Position numbers and translations under genes: made by a program
Assembly (NCBI GenBank): GCA_002286715.1
Contig: NSJX01000070.1
Location: forward strand, 51,039 to 115,038
Length of the DNA stretch: 64,000 bases
From: Dentipellis sp. KUC8613
Taxonomy: Eukaryota > Basidiomycota > Agaricomycetes > Russulales > Hericiaceae
Direction of reading: 5' to 3'
Notes under the pieces: generated by a model
Databases searched by the model: none
Seen by the model: only the letters and a program-made list of their open reading frames with translations
What the model was told of the DNA's origin: nothing
Shown here: one piece after another, positions 1-9,903 of the stretch
Position numbering within the stretch: the first letter of the stretch is position 1
How the letters are laid out: every line of letters begins with the position of its first letter

Positions 1-518
1 ATTGTTCGGCTGCGGGAAAACGCTGATGATTACGCTTTGGGGCTTATCAGAGCGAGCATCCACATATACGAGCCAGTCAGGAAGACTAGCAAGGCGATCG
101 CACTTGACATAGAAATTTGGCCGGTTACGAGCGGTCTGTTTTTGGTCCGCTCTGTCACCGTCGACGCAAGGCCATCGATCTGTGAGCTACGGTCGGCAAA
201 GGGTAACAACAGCCGAGCTCACCGACTTGTCTGTCGAAGTCGACATCGCAGATATCGTTCAGAACGCACGCGGCGCCGTGTATCAGCGTGCTTCCGAGGG
301 CGAGGCAGGCAGTCCACAAGGCGAGTTCGTATCGCGTGAGGTGCCAGTCGGAAGCTCCGAGCATTAATGTCCAGACTGTGAACGCAAGTGCGCTGAGCAC
401 CAACACGGAACAATCTCATCTGAATGACAAGGACATACGCACCGGACGGCCAGAAGATAAGGATGGTGCCGACAGGCCACCAATGAAGCCTAGCTAGCTC
501 CCAGTATGCCCGCCACAT
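1..518 (-). CDS. UbiA-family prenyltransferase, 5' part (cut by window edge)
   Basis: Membrane aromatic prenyltransferase of the UbiA/Coq2 superfamily, which joins an isoprenoid chain to an aromatic acceptor. Four exons can be read: 518-443, 375-223, 151-70 and 9-<1. Their introns have GT-AG ends and keep phase. The spliced protein starts MWRAYWELARLHWWPVGT, keeps the FWPS segment of the first helix, and carries the first Asp-rich Mg-diphosphate motif as NDICDVDFD followed by QVERTKNRPLVTG, the family signature. Without splicing the frame is broken, so the introns are needed. The second Asp-rich motif would lie beyond the left edge. An O-methyltransferase lies ~1.2 kb upstream on the same strand. 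The call could be the housekeeping ubiquinone enzyme or a paralog for specialised metabolism; this fragment cannot decide. Confidence 0.85.
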
Positions 519-864
519 TGCTGCTAGAACGATTGAGGGCCTGTATGGTTACTGTCGAGGGATCCACGTCCGGCTTTATAAGTCTGCAGCCAGTGTGGTT
601 ATGATGGATATCGCGGTTCATGCGACATATTTTATGAGTGACAAGCTTGGCGAGGAGCGAATTCGGCACTGACATGGAACAGGGATCCGTAATCGTCTTA
701 ATTTTAGGGTTGCACGGCCTGATGCAACCACCCCCATGCACATGTCTGCTGAACGCGGACCCCCGCTTGTGATACGAAATGAGTATGCTAGAGGATAAAC
801 CTGGGTGCGGAAGCAGATCTGTCAACTCGGTTATCACTGTCGCCGTGCTCGGCTCACTCGTGAT
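519..864. other. Intergenic, no gene seen
   Basis: Upstream side of the prenyltransferase gene. Short open frames exist on both strands, but none has splice logic or a recognisable motif. The N-terminal half of the phosphatase relic to the right would be expected here and is absent. Confidence 0.5.
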
Positions 865-1200
865 AGATATCTGCGACGTGTCGATTGCTTGGGACCCGTC
901 TGGCCTGCTGAAGCTGCGTCGCCGCGTGGACCCGACCGGCCCGCAGCACTGCTGCAAAATTGGTTGCAGCCCTAAGATGTGCAAAGGTCTGTTGACATCT
1001 GTCAGTTCTTGGCTCAGCCCTCATCAGATCCTAGGCGACGAGTTGGAAACTTTCCTTGAGCGGCACAAACCAGAATGTGATCGTATCATCTATGTTGATG
1101 ACGGCTCGAATGATTTCTGTCCCATTGTGCGTTTGAGAAGGTCGGCCTCTGTCGTCTATCCTTCTATGAAGTCGAGGTCGCGTGTTAGCATTTTTAGATA
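865..1200 (+). pseudogene. Relic of a PHOSPHO-type HAD phosphatase (Put_Phosphatase)
   Basis: The reading AWDPSGLLKLRRRVDP, then TGPQHCCKIGCSPKMCKG, a 48-nt intron (987-1034) and GDELETFLERHKPECDRII match the C-terminal half of fungal PHOSPHO1/2-like HAD phosphatases, which act on phosphocholine, phosphoethanolamine or pyridoxal phosphate. The conserved acidic motif normally reads VGDGSND; here it is VDDGSND, so the glycine is lost. The catalytic DxDxT motif and the whole N-terminal half are missing upstream, and the frame decays after about 1140. I read this as a truncated, decaying copy. The intron still splices in phase, so it arose from genomic DNA and not from a retro-copied mRNA. Confidence 0.65.
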
Positions 1201-1732
1201 GCTTTCGTCAAAGTGTGATGTGAAGACGGCACCGGGGACCTCGTGGAAGTCCTCCAACTAGTTGTTATATCCCTTGAGGCAGCGAGCGGCATCGCTTGCT
1301 ACAATGTCCTGCTGAGGATGCGATACACTGTGGCTGGAGGTTCGGCGTGGGGCAGCGTCAGAATCCTGTCGAGGGTCGAGGAACTAGAGCCTTCGCAGGT
1401 CGTCGGACCGACGCGATAGGAGCAGAATCACGGACGATGAAGACCGCACGAAGCAGCATAAAGAGATCCTCCAATGAAACGAGGTAGGATGCTCAGAACA
1501 TTTAGCGCCAGAACATTTAGTGCCAAAACATTTGACGCTGCGATGTCCCCGAGAATCAGAAGTAGACCTCATTGCGCGGCTGAGTTCCCTGTTTTATTCA
1601 CAGAGCGCTGAGAAAGACGCGCAATGGTTACAATCTTAGTCACCCTCGTAGAATGAACAGTATAAGGTGGTGCATAGCTACGACATGAAGGCAATCGTTG
1701 GTTGCAGAATGGGCTGCTCGTCGATGGTTGAA
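1201..1732. other. Intergenic, short degenerate tandem repeat inside
   Basis: No gene seen. Positions 1498-1540 hold about three diverged copies of a 16-17 nt unit whose core reads aacatttagcgcca. Part of the stretch may be the decayed tail of the phosphatase relic. Confidence 0.4.
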
Positions 1733-3690
1733 TCAGATTGGAACTGCCTCCATTCCTTGAAGAAAGGTATTATCCCTGCGGTCGCGGTGGACCATCGTCA
1801 ACGCCCAGCCACATTGCCGGAGCAGGCACTGGAGGTGATGGAAGGTGCGATCTTGACCGTTGTACAAGGCCAGCATCTAACAGACGTACTGAGCTCGAAC
1901 ATCAGCACATCTAGAACAGGACTCACGGCCATGTCGATGTGAAACGCTATCTCGCTGACGGCGCCAAAGTTGGCAAGCAAGGGCTCGGGCGCTTCGATGG
2001 GCATTGCGCCAGGAACGCGTTCGTCGTTTTCCGAATAAGGCTGGCGGCAGGCATAAGAGATTATGGTGTCCACGAGGATGAGTTTGGTTTTGGTAGTTGC
2101 GGCTTCGCGGAGTCGCCTGAGGATCTTGGCAGCGTACTCGTCGGACCAATCGTGCAAGATTCGCTTGAGCAAAAAGATTGATACGTCCCGTTTGGGTTGT
2201 GCCTCGAAGAAGTCGTGCACTACGAGGCCCATGGGTTCCAGCCGCGGCGGATAGAGAAACGAACTTACCTTCGAATTGCACGCGACCTGTGTCCACGGCC
2301 TCGGGCATCTTAGTTTTCCATAACTACATCATAAGAATAAGTCATGTGTTCGCGGTAGAAAAAGACCGATGGCGTACCTTCTTTGCGTCTTCGATGACAT
2401 TTGCTCGGTCCTGTACGACCAGCCTCAGCGCGGGGAACTCCCTCGCGAGCGGAAATGCAGATGCGCCGACTCCACCACCGACGTCTACGACGATCGAGTC
2501 CGGTGCCAGGTCCTTCCAGTCATAAGCTAACAGACTGTTCATCAGCGATGTCCGTACAGGAAATACGGGAACACGACAGACCGTCGAAAATCGCCTCGGC
2601 AGGCTGAAGCGCCTGAATACTCTGCATGCCCGCATCGAAACGACGCTGGCGATATTTCTCTTCAGGCCGTGCGAAGAACTGCCAGACCGTGTCTTTCGTC
2701 CCGAACGCGCGACGGAACGGAGTTGCCGTTGGTTCGCCCGAATGGCCCGTTTGCGGGTCTGAAAGCGTCTCCCACACGTACGCGGAGGCCTTGAAGGCTT
2801 CGTCGAGGCTGGATTTATCTCAGAACATGCTGTGATTAAGGGTTGAAGCACGTACTGATGGCCAAGGTGACTGGGCAGACCAACTCTCGCGCCATCGAAC
2901 TTGTTCTCGGGGCTATAAGACACCGGAACCAGTCGTTCAATGCCTGCTCGTCCAAAGGAAATAATGATAGTGACGCACTCGGAGATGACATCCGCACTCG
3001 GCTTGAGAGTATCCAGCATGCTGGAGATGCGCGTATTGGCGAATACGTCAGGAGAGACTTCCCTGTATACGTGGTTCACGGCAAGAAAGCGAAGGAAACG
3101 CCCTGCAAGAGCCGTGAGCAACACCCGGCGGCACAGACTTGTTGCATACCCAGCTTTCCAGGATCCTGCCCATTCATCGCGGCGATGTCATTGACGTGTA
3201 GTCCCTGTAGCACAAGACGTCAAAGAGCTACCAGAGTTGCAGCAACTAAGAGCTTACCTGCGGACCTGCCTCGCGAAGAATCTCGGTAACATGAGCTACA
3301 CGAAGTAATTGAGTATAGCATTTGAGAATTAGGTATATAGTGACGCTACTCACATTCAAGACAGACTCGGGCAGCGGCAGATCTGTAATGCTGCACGAAT
3401 ACACAGTCGAATTTACCACCTCCATGACATGGAAGAAAATAGATACTCACTCCGCCAACGACATGATACAAGGAGACGTGGGGCGGCGTCAAAATTGCAG
3501 CGAGTTGCAGGGCGGCGGCACTAGCGATGTTCGCGGCAAGCGCGGCCTCGGGGACGGTACGGAATTCCTCCGAGGATGGGGTGAACGGGCTGTTGAGATC
3601 TGGGATTTGGAGACCTGTGCTGGCACACGTTTCCTCAAGAGTGGCCAACGACGTCTCGATGAGCTTCAGGATTTGACGAATGGAGGACAT
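1733..3690 (-). CDS. SAM-dependent O-methyltransferase (COMT-like, plant/fungal family 2)
   Basis: Transfers a methyl group from S-adenosylmethionine to a hydroxyl of a small, probably aromatic, substrate. About nine short exons are needed. The N-terminal part (ATG 3690) starts MSSIRQILKLIE and carries the helical dimerisation region with a PDLNSPFTP-type motif. The middle gives HVTEILREAG, then RFLAVNHVYREVSPDVFANT. The SAM site reads SIVVDVGGGVGASAF followed by LRLVVQDR. The C-terminal part has the catalytic-His motif ILHDWSDEYAAKILRRLREA and a final exon starting MLALYNGQDRTFHHL, with its stop at 1735-1733. All diagnostic motifs are intact and phases agree at the introns I checked, so the gene looks functional. 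It shares its strand with the prenyltransferase, so prenylation plus methylation of one aromatic product is possible (inference). Confidence 0.88.
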
Positions 3691-3747
3691 CTCGGAGGCG
3701 GAGGCAAGTCTCACTGTAATACAAGACTGGGGAGAACGGATACAGAC

Positions 3748-4900
3748 CTAGGCTGCTCGAAGAACGGGTGTCTTAAATGGAACGGCGTGTCCGCCCCGGC
3801 GCGGAGAACGACGATCTCGAACTAGTGCGCATCGTTGACCACCGATGAGCTCTACGATGACGTTGATGTTTCTCGTCTGCCAGACATGCTGCATGCTGTC
3901 AGGATCTCAGAAAGGCCTTTCACGTACTCGATCAATGAGTGACCACTATCGTGTGCTCGGTATACTAGAGGAGCAATCAGCATCAATATTTTTGACAGAT
4001 TCAAAGAATGGCATGCACCAAACGAGAATCTACAGCAGGCTACTCCAGCGCCATAAATCATCGGCGTGCACCATCTATCACGACTGAGATGTGAGTGACC
4101 AAGTAAAATTTCAGGAAATATATGCACTCACCGAAGCCTGTATTAGACCACAGCGCACCGAAGACATATGGCAGCACACATATATCTATCACCTGCATAT
4201 CTTATTCTGATACATCCTCTCGGACGAAGTTACCTTGTGATGCACTCAGAAGAAGACACGGCGAAGCCGAAATCGCCGATTTTGGGGAAGGCTCGTGGAC
4301 ACCACAGCAGGTGTCATTGGGAGATCGATAGCTTCCGCTGGGCGCGTCCGATGGCTATGGAGCATCGCATATGTTCGTCTGAAACCCCATTTGTGGCCTA
4401 GATCTCCAGCCCCGAGAAGGATATAACATGCGCGTCGTGTCAGATCGCCGTTGGGGGCTCCAGCCATCGAAGCCGAGGACAATTGCACCAGTCGTGACCG
4501 CCGGAGATCGTGTGCTAGTGTCCAGAGTGGCACCTGAAAGATACCCAGTGATGAGTACACGCACGGCGCACGGCTCCTGTCGTCATTCACTTACCTCAAA
4601 GCGGCACGACGAGGTTTTAGGGGCGCATACACGAGCTGACCCAGTCCGTGAATTCATTCGTCACTTCGTGCACCAGTCCATGCCGGTCGCGATGGCCTCG
4701 TTTGCAACTTGGCACTGCCGCTTAAGTCTTCCGAGAGCCTTTCCCTGTTCTCCGAGTCCAGTATGTACATGGCCCGAAGTCCAGCTGTCGCTTGAAAAAA
4801 CGCTGTCGACGCGCCTATGGTATACTAAACGACGCGTTTCGGCGTCATTCCGCAATCAATTCCTGCTAAATGCTGCCGATTCCATCTCCACATTCACGAA
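3748..4900 (-). other. Possible spliced gene of unknown function, structure unresolved
   Basis: Several protein-like open stretches lie on the minus strand just upstream of the methyltransferase. One is 4590-4380 with RRACYILLGAGDLGHKWGF. Another is 4100-3960. A third runs to a stop at 3750-3748 and contains QHVWQTRNINVIVELIGG. Plausible intron ends occur between them (for example a GTGAGT near 4135 and a cag near 4080), but I could not join them in one phase-consistent model. Composition suggests a small membrane protein, and the GDLGH string recalls short fungal multi-helix proteins. It may be a real gene of the prenyltransferase/methyltransferase group or a decayed copy. Confidence 0.3.
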
Positions 4901-5209
4901 AGATGCTTCACTTCTTCTATAAGTATGGTGAGCATCACATTTGTCGGAAGTTCAGCAAGCATTCATGCACTCACAGTTCGAGCTCGGAAATCGCTCCCAA
5001 GTGATCCAGAGAAACCGACCATCGTCTTTTCTGCTCACCTTTGAACTTGGGCTGTACGTGTCCGTGGCAGGGGACTGCGATGAAGGACAGTGATTACATT
5101 GTCGAGGTTGTGGGGGGTGACAAGGAAGGCGGCATGTCTGACTGCAGCGAACCGAGAGTATGTGCAGACGTAATGATAGTATAGGCATAATGTAAAGAAC
5201 GGTATTCAA
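4901..5209. other. Intergenic, no gene seen
   Basis: Lies between the unresolved gene and the tRNA. I see nothing supported in it. Confidence 0.5.
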
Positions 5210-5304
5210 GGCACTATAGCCAAGTGGTTACGGCGACAGATTAGAATTTCCGAATATCTATCTGTTTCCCTCTGGGAGCGCAGGTTCAAATCCTGCTGGT
5301 GTCG
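5210..5304 (+). tRNA. tRNA-Ser (AGA) with a short intron
   Basis: Folds as a class II tRNA. The acceptor stem is GGCACTA with TGGTGTC and discriminator G. The D stem is GCC/GGC around AAGTGGTTAC. The anticodon stem is ACAGA/TCTGT, the long variable arm is a CCC/GGG hairpin, and the T arm is GCAGG-TTCAAAT-CCTGC. The anticodon loop starts TTAGAA, giving anticodon AGA. An insertion of about 13 nt (tttccgaatatct) follows position 37, the standard tRNA intron site. A TTTT run right after the discriminator base serves as pol III terminator. The sequence closely resembles yeast tRNA-Ser(AGA) in the T arm and 3' half. Confidence 0.93.
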
Positions 5305-5309
5305 TTTTG
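5305..5309 (+). terminator. Pol III terminator of the tRNA
   Basis: A TTTT run at 5305-5308 begins one base past the discriminator base of the tRNA-Ser gene. Confidence 0.75.
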
Positions 5310-7499
5310 ACACATCACGACTTGTTTTTATACTCGAGTTTCATGAACTCTCAGTCTCTCTCACCTTTGCACAAAGCAGAGTGTCTGTTCTTTTCGGGAA
5401 ATATCCCTGTTCTAGTTATCTCATACAACAGTATGCACTTCTCAACTTCACTAGACCAAGCGTGACACAAGATATGTACGGATATAATTCAGAGGTTTTT
5501 CTGCACACAATAATACACCATCACATATCAATAACTGCATTGGAAGTAAGACATAGCAACAAATACAATTTTCGGTTACATAGTTCAGAACAACACACAT
5601 AACGGATAAACCTTTCGTTACATAAGACCTCACAAATGCATTACTACAACCAATAAAGTAAACCAAGTTACAAATAAATATAAATCGGTAAGGCCGGTAA
5701 ACGGCAGAGCCCGCTACCGTCCCTTTTTCTTTATATTATTTGTGGTAGGAGGGTTATGTGGCAACACAGATATGTATGACAGCAGTATCGACGATGCTGC
5801 ATGGCCGACCATCCGACTTTGGTCTGCACAACCTGAGGCCTGATTCGCTTTCCATGCCAGTATGCCTGAGAGCCCGCATTCCGGACAAGCGTCTATAGAT
5901 GCCAGTAATCGTACAGTATTATGAAGCAAACGACGACCGTTGACGCGACTCGTGCGCGGAACAGCGATGCTGCTAGAGCACTGTACGGTGCTGTATACAA
6001 GTGCGACGAGAGGCGCACGGCCCCTGCTTTATCATACAGGACCAAGTTCCTGGCGGCGATATCGTCAAGGGACGGCCTCAAAGACATACACCAGGTGCAG
6101 TGAATTGGGTTGGGCCATGGATGGAAATGTCCAGAGCGACGGTAGACACCGGGGCTGTCGATGGCCTCGTAGCCTGTAGGGGCTATGATCGATGGCGTCC
6201 TACAGCGATGCACGGCAGCGGAGGGGGGATGTACAAGCGCTCGGAGTTGGCTGTAGGCGCTTGTATGGCGACGATGGGACTTATACGAGCGCCCGCGTCA
6301 CGTGCACCATGCCGGACGCGTTGTTTACAGTGGCTGTGCTCGTTGAATGTGCCAAACAGACGCAACTCGGCTGAGACGTCGCTCATCCTCAGCGCTATAA
6401 AGAGCGAACGGTGAGTCTCCGGAACCTCAGAGCCTCGGGGGAACCAGCGTCCGCGCACTGGATCGGTGCTTTCGAGTGTCTCTGTGCCACCTCTTGCTTT
6501 CAACCACGCTCCTCTCTTTCTGTCACTCCTGGAACCTCGGTCCCTGTCATTGTGGCGACATCCTTGTTCAAGTCGATAGCACCGCGGGTGGCCTGCAGTG
6601 GTTCTCAGCAACCGTAGTGACTGTGGCCTCGCGTGCAATGCCTGGCCCGGCTACCGTAATAGAACCGTTGTCGCACACTCACGACGGAACGTAGCGCTCC
6701 TGCTCGACGCCGTGAGGGCGTTATTGTCCTATTCCGACGAGGGTATCCAACGCTCACACTGCCATGCAGCTGGTCAATGACAGCAGGGTCCATGGGGCAC
6801 CTTCCACTGGCGTCAGGGACGGTCGTATGATGGTGAGTGCCTACGTTTTATGCCTTGGCCATCACTCTCCCCCATCGGACACACCGGAGCAGCTTCATGC
6901 TACACTGGCGCGTGCCGTGTGCCCAATAGCGACATGTTGCACTAGGTCTGTGGCACCTGTAGCGTCTGTGGCCTACCGTGTAATGGCTGGCCCGGCTACC
7001 GTGTACGACCTGTCACCAGTCCTAATTGGAATGCGTCATTCGGCAGTGTTTGCTGAAGTAGGTCTGTTGTGTTGTCATCTCCGATGTCGATGTCGTCGCC
7101 TGCTGCTTGTGTGTGATTTGAGTGCCGGACTGATGAGTCCGCGTGTGCTTGAGTTGATGCTTGGTTCTCAGTCTGCGCACATTCTGATCTTGCGAGTATC
7201 CTCAGCTGCTTGCTGTCTGAAGGCTTTTTGCTGTTTGCTCTCAAGTATCAAGCCTGTGTTACATGGCGAACCATTAAATTTTCTATTACATATGAGTGTT
7301 TACGGTGATTTTAAAGTGAATAGTGGTCAGTGTGAGTAGTATGCAGCCGTCGGTTTGTTATAAGCAGTAACGTAGGGATTCACTGGACGGAAGGCAAGCA
7401 CCAACGTGAATATGGATAGCCCTCAATTAGTGACGAGGCGGAGTAAGTAGGCGTAGCCGCCCATGCACACATGCATGTTTCATCATTGCATGCATGCAT
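5310..7499. other. Gene-poor stretch, repeat-like
   Basis: The first ~400 bp are AT-rich. No spliced gene could be built. ORFs such as 6764-7339 (+) lack any motif and sit on Cys/Leu-rich low-quality sequence. A pair of diverged ~45-bp repeats (6622-6660 and 6967-7010) lies inside, which suggests old mobile or duplicated DNA. Confidence 0.45.
6622..7010 (+). repeat. Diverged direct repeat pair (~45 bp each)
   Basis: The 6622-6660 and 6967-7010 segments share the core ctggcccggctaccgt and most flanking bases (tgtggcct, cgtg, aatg). Roughly 80% of 45 positions agree by eye. Both copies are in the same orientation about 345 bp apart, so they may mark a larger decayed duplication. Confidence 0.5.
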
Positions 7500-7941
7500 C
7501 TATGCGGCCGTGTTCTTGCGCCTCTTCGATTCGCGGGTGTTGGCGGTGGTGGACGGGGACGTCTGGAGCTGTTCGGTCAAGGGTGCCACCTGTGCTGTTC
7601 CGGTTCCGACCATGAAGGACTGGAAGCCTTTGGCAGCCTTGGAAGACGGGACCTTCTTCAGCTTCTGCATGACTGGTTCCTCAGGCTCTCCGGGCTCCGG
7701 AGCGACGCGCAGGCCATCAGAGTGGCCAATGATGCGGACGCTGGTTGCCGAAAGTTGGTAGAACTACAGCTGGTCGTGAGCCAATTTCATTCGATGCACA
7801 CGCTGCAGACACACTTACCTTCTTTCCACCAATCAACCAACAGGCTGGCGTGACATTGGCGAGAACCAAAGTGCCCTCGCGCATGACTTCGTAGCCGGGT
7901 TGCGCAGCACATTCGCCAAAGGACAAGTGCCGCATGAGCAT
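7500..7941 (-). CDS. Small spliced protein of unknown function
   Basis: Two exons, 7941-7819 and 7763-7500, flank a perfect 55-nt intron (GTAAGT to TGTAG, 7818-7764) in phase. The protein is about 128 aa. Its first half reads MREGTLVLANVTPACWLIGG and continues KKFYQLSATSVRIIGHSDG across the splice. The second half is hydrophilic, with a Pro/Glu run and a basic end (RESKRRKN) resembling a nuclear localisation signal. No family is recognised. It lies in a repeat-like area next to a minisatellite, so it could be part of an old mobile element. More 5' exons may exist, since the ATG chosen is only the first in frame. Confidence 0.45.
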
Positions 7942-8140
7942 GTCTTTTAAATCATTTACTGTCGCTCAAGGTGGGCATATCAGACCATGGCAAATTGCCA
8001 TATGCAACAGTTCCGATTTATGAAGGTGTTCAAACCTATCAAATGTATTGTAAAGAGCAGGATGGCTACATAAGGACGAAGGCCCTGCTGCAGGCACATC
8101 AGGGTCCAGCGACGCCTGCGCAGCCCGCAATGAGAGAGCG
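7942..8140. other. Intergenic flank of the minisatellite
   Basis: No supported gene. An open plus-strand frame crosses it only because it runs into the 21-bp repeats. Confidence 0.4.
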
Positions 8141-8371
8141 CCCGAAGGCGACCGCAGAGCACCCGAAGGTGACGAGAGAGTACCCGAGGGCGACGAGAGA
8201 GCACCCGAGGGCGACGAGAGAGCACCTGAGGGCGACGAGAGAGTGCACGAAGGCGACGAGAGAGTGCGCGAAGGCGGCAAGAGCACACCCGAAGGTGACA
8301 ACAGAGTGCCCGAAGGCGACGAGAGAGAGCGCAAAGGTGGCAAGATAGAGCCTGAAGGCGGTGACGGATCG
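8141..8371 (+). repeat. Minisatellite, 11 x 21 bp
   Basis: Eleven consecutive 21-bp units in register, with consensus cccgaaggcgacgagagagc plus one variable base. Central units (8183-8224) are identical and outer units are more diverged, the usual pattern of unequal crossing-over or slippage. Because 21 is a multiple of three, frames stay open on both strands and give Thr/Arg/Glu or Leu/Ser/Pro heptads. Those ORFs are a side effect unless a transcript is shown. Confidence 0.9.
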
Positions 8372-8429
8372 TCCTGAGGCGGAGACAGAGCCCCCAACAA
8401 AGGGACGCACGGTGCTGGACGGAAGTTGT

Positions 8430-8816
8430 TCAACATATGAAACTTGTACAACCAAGGCGGAACGCACCTGCTGGAGACACCCAGGAGTGGGGACCCACAA
8501 TTGCTGCGAGACGACAAGGAGTGGGTGTAGCGATGAAAGATTGATGGAGAGATGCACCGCAGCCAGCCACCCAATCAGCCCCTAAGACAATATCACGGTG
8601 GAATTTGTCTGACACGCGCAACAATATGCGCGAACAGTAGTAACCGCCATTGGTGGGAACCGTCAGTTCTTCGGAAAACAACGACTCTGCGATGCCAGTA
8701 AGTAGCAGGCGCGAGGCAGCGAAAGAGCGACCAATGTGAAAACAGGGAGATCGGCTGTCGACTTGGATAGTTGCAAGGTGGAGGCCGAAAGCACCGTGAA
8801 CGACGAGCGGTGCCAT
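8430..8816 (-). pseudogene. Possible retropepsin-like relic
   Basis: A 128-codon frame ends with LTVPTNGGYYCSRILLRV, then FHRDIVLGADWVAGCGA. The order 'glycine-rich strand, then D-(I/V)-(V/L)-LG-x-DW' matches the C-terminal half of retroelement aspartic proteases. The N-terminal DSG/DTG active site is not seen, and the frame is disrupted upstream. It may be an old retroelement fragment or a captured protease-like family. Recognition rests on one short motif. Confidence 0.3.
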
Positions 8817-9175
8817 GGCAAAGGGAACGGTGGAGAGATGTGGGAGAGAGTGACAAGACGCAGAGATGTCAAAATTTGCACATGCGACATGGACCGGGGT
8901 TCCCCGGGTTGTCCCTCGGACGACGCGACGCTGACGCTATTGGACGCACAGAAAAGCGCGGTAAAAATGACGTCCCGGGCAGGTCTTTTGCCCTGTCCGA
9001 CGGACGGACCGAGCAAAAACATAGTAGTTTTGGAAAAGTTGGTACCCCAAGACCCACTCCCTTCGGTAGCGGGAAAAACATCCGAAAGATCGCTTCTCAA
9101 ATTCATTTGCCCACCCGAGTGCCCGTCGACTGACAGACAGCAACAGAAAGCGCAAAAGAAGACAAGAAGGATCCC

Positions 9176-9363
9176 CTGACGACACAAGCCAGTACTGCAG
9201 CGGCGAGGTCATCGCGCCCCCGGGTTGCAAGCAGAGCCCAGGGGACCGAGGCGGCAAAAATTAGATAACCAATAATGGGGGCGGTGCCCCCATAATAGTG
9301 GTTAAACTATTAAGAACAGATACTACACTTGATCTAAGCCAAAAGGCCAGAGTGGTAAGGAAT
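9176..9363 (-). ncRNA. U2 spliceosomal snRNA
   Basis: Read on the minus strand from 9363, the sequence has the U2 5' domain: GGCCTTTTGGCTTAGATCAA, then GTGTAGTATCTGTTCTT. The branch-site-binding GTAGTA lies at 9326-9321. Stem-loop II is a long hairpin (ATGGGGGC-ACC-GCCCCCAT near 9292-9270), followed by the Sm site AATTTTTG (9262-9255). A 3' hairpin closes GATGAC with GTCGTC (down to 9178) and has a TGCAGTA loop, like U2 stem-loop IV, which binds U2A'/B''. The length of about 188 nt is normal for fungi. A TATA-like TACAAATA lies about 25 bp upstream (9391-9384). It is the branch-site-recognition RNA of the spliceosome. Confidence 0.95.
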
Positions 9364-9903
9364 CCGGGGCGTCCGCGCGGGGTATTTGTATGGGCGCTGG
9401 GGCGCACGGACCAGGTCGATGTCGATGGACGCGGCGCCTTTCGATCGCGACGCGTCGCGACGGTCCGCTAGGATGCTCACCGCGCAGACTCTTTATCGAA
9501 ATTTCACCTGTACGCACTTTGTATCGTGGCGCAATACCGTGGAGAATAGTTGGACCATATTTCGTGCAGAAGGGTGTTTCTTTCGGTGCTCGACGTTCAT
9601 CAAGCCCTACTTCGGAAGCTGCAGCTGGATAGGGAACAGGCCTTCTTGCCAAACAAATCTCCTTGAGACATGCAGTACAACAAGGTATTTATTGAAGGGT
9701 ATCCTGCTGCTAACATATAGACTAAAGTATGAAGTCGTATCGCAAGAATTAAGCCAACACGACGCGCCAAAACATGAGTACGTACGTATATCCTCCGCTA
9801 GCGCAACACAGCAAAGAAAGGTATAACAAATTTGTAGATATTGACCTCCACTGAAACATATCAAAGAGGACGCCCATAGTCGTGATTGAATGTACGAGAA
9901 CGT
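9364..9903. other. Intergenic: U2 promoter and 3' flank of the MARVEL-like gene
   Basis: The U2 promoter should lie in the first ~100 bp. Nothing else is supported. Confidence 0.5.

Noticed and set aside
377..442. Frameshift in the prenyltransferase gene
   Set aside because: The apparent shift disappears when a standard GTGCGT to CACAG intron is removed, which restores the expected FWPS-VWTL sequence.
3748..4900. Wax-synthase-like or terpene-cyclase-like membrane enzyme next to the methyltransferase
   Set aside because: I tried to fit both families. No catalytic motif aligned in any frame, so only an unresolved gene is reported.
6764..7339. 191-codon plus-strand ORF
   Set aside because: Cys/Leu-rich translation of repeat-like DNA that spans one copy of a diverged direct repeat. 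No domain.
8141..8371. CRISPR-like array
   Set aside because: The units are adjacent 21-bp repeats without unique spacers, in a eukaryotic genome. It is a minisatellite.
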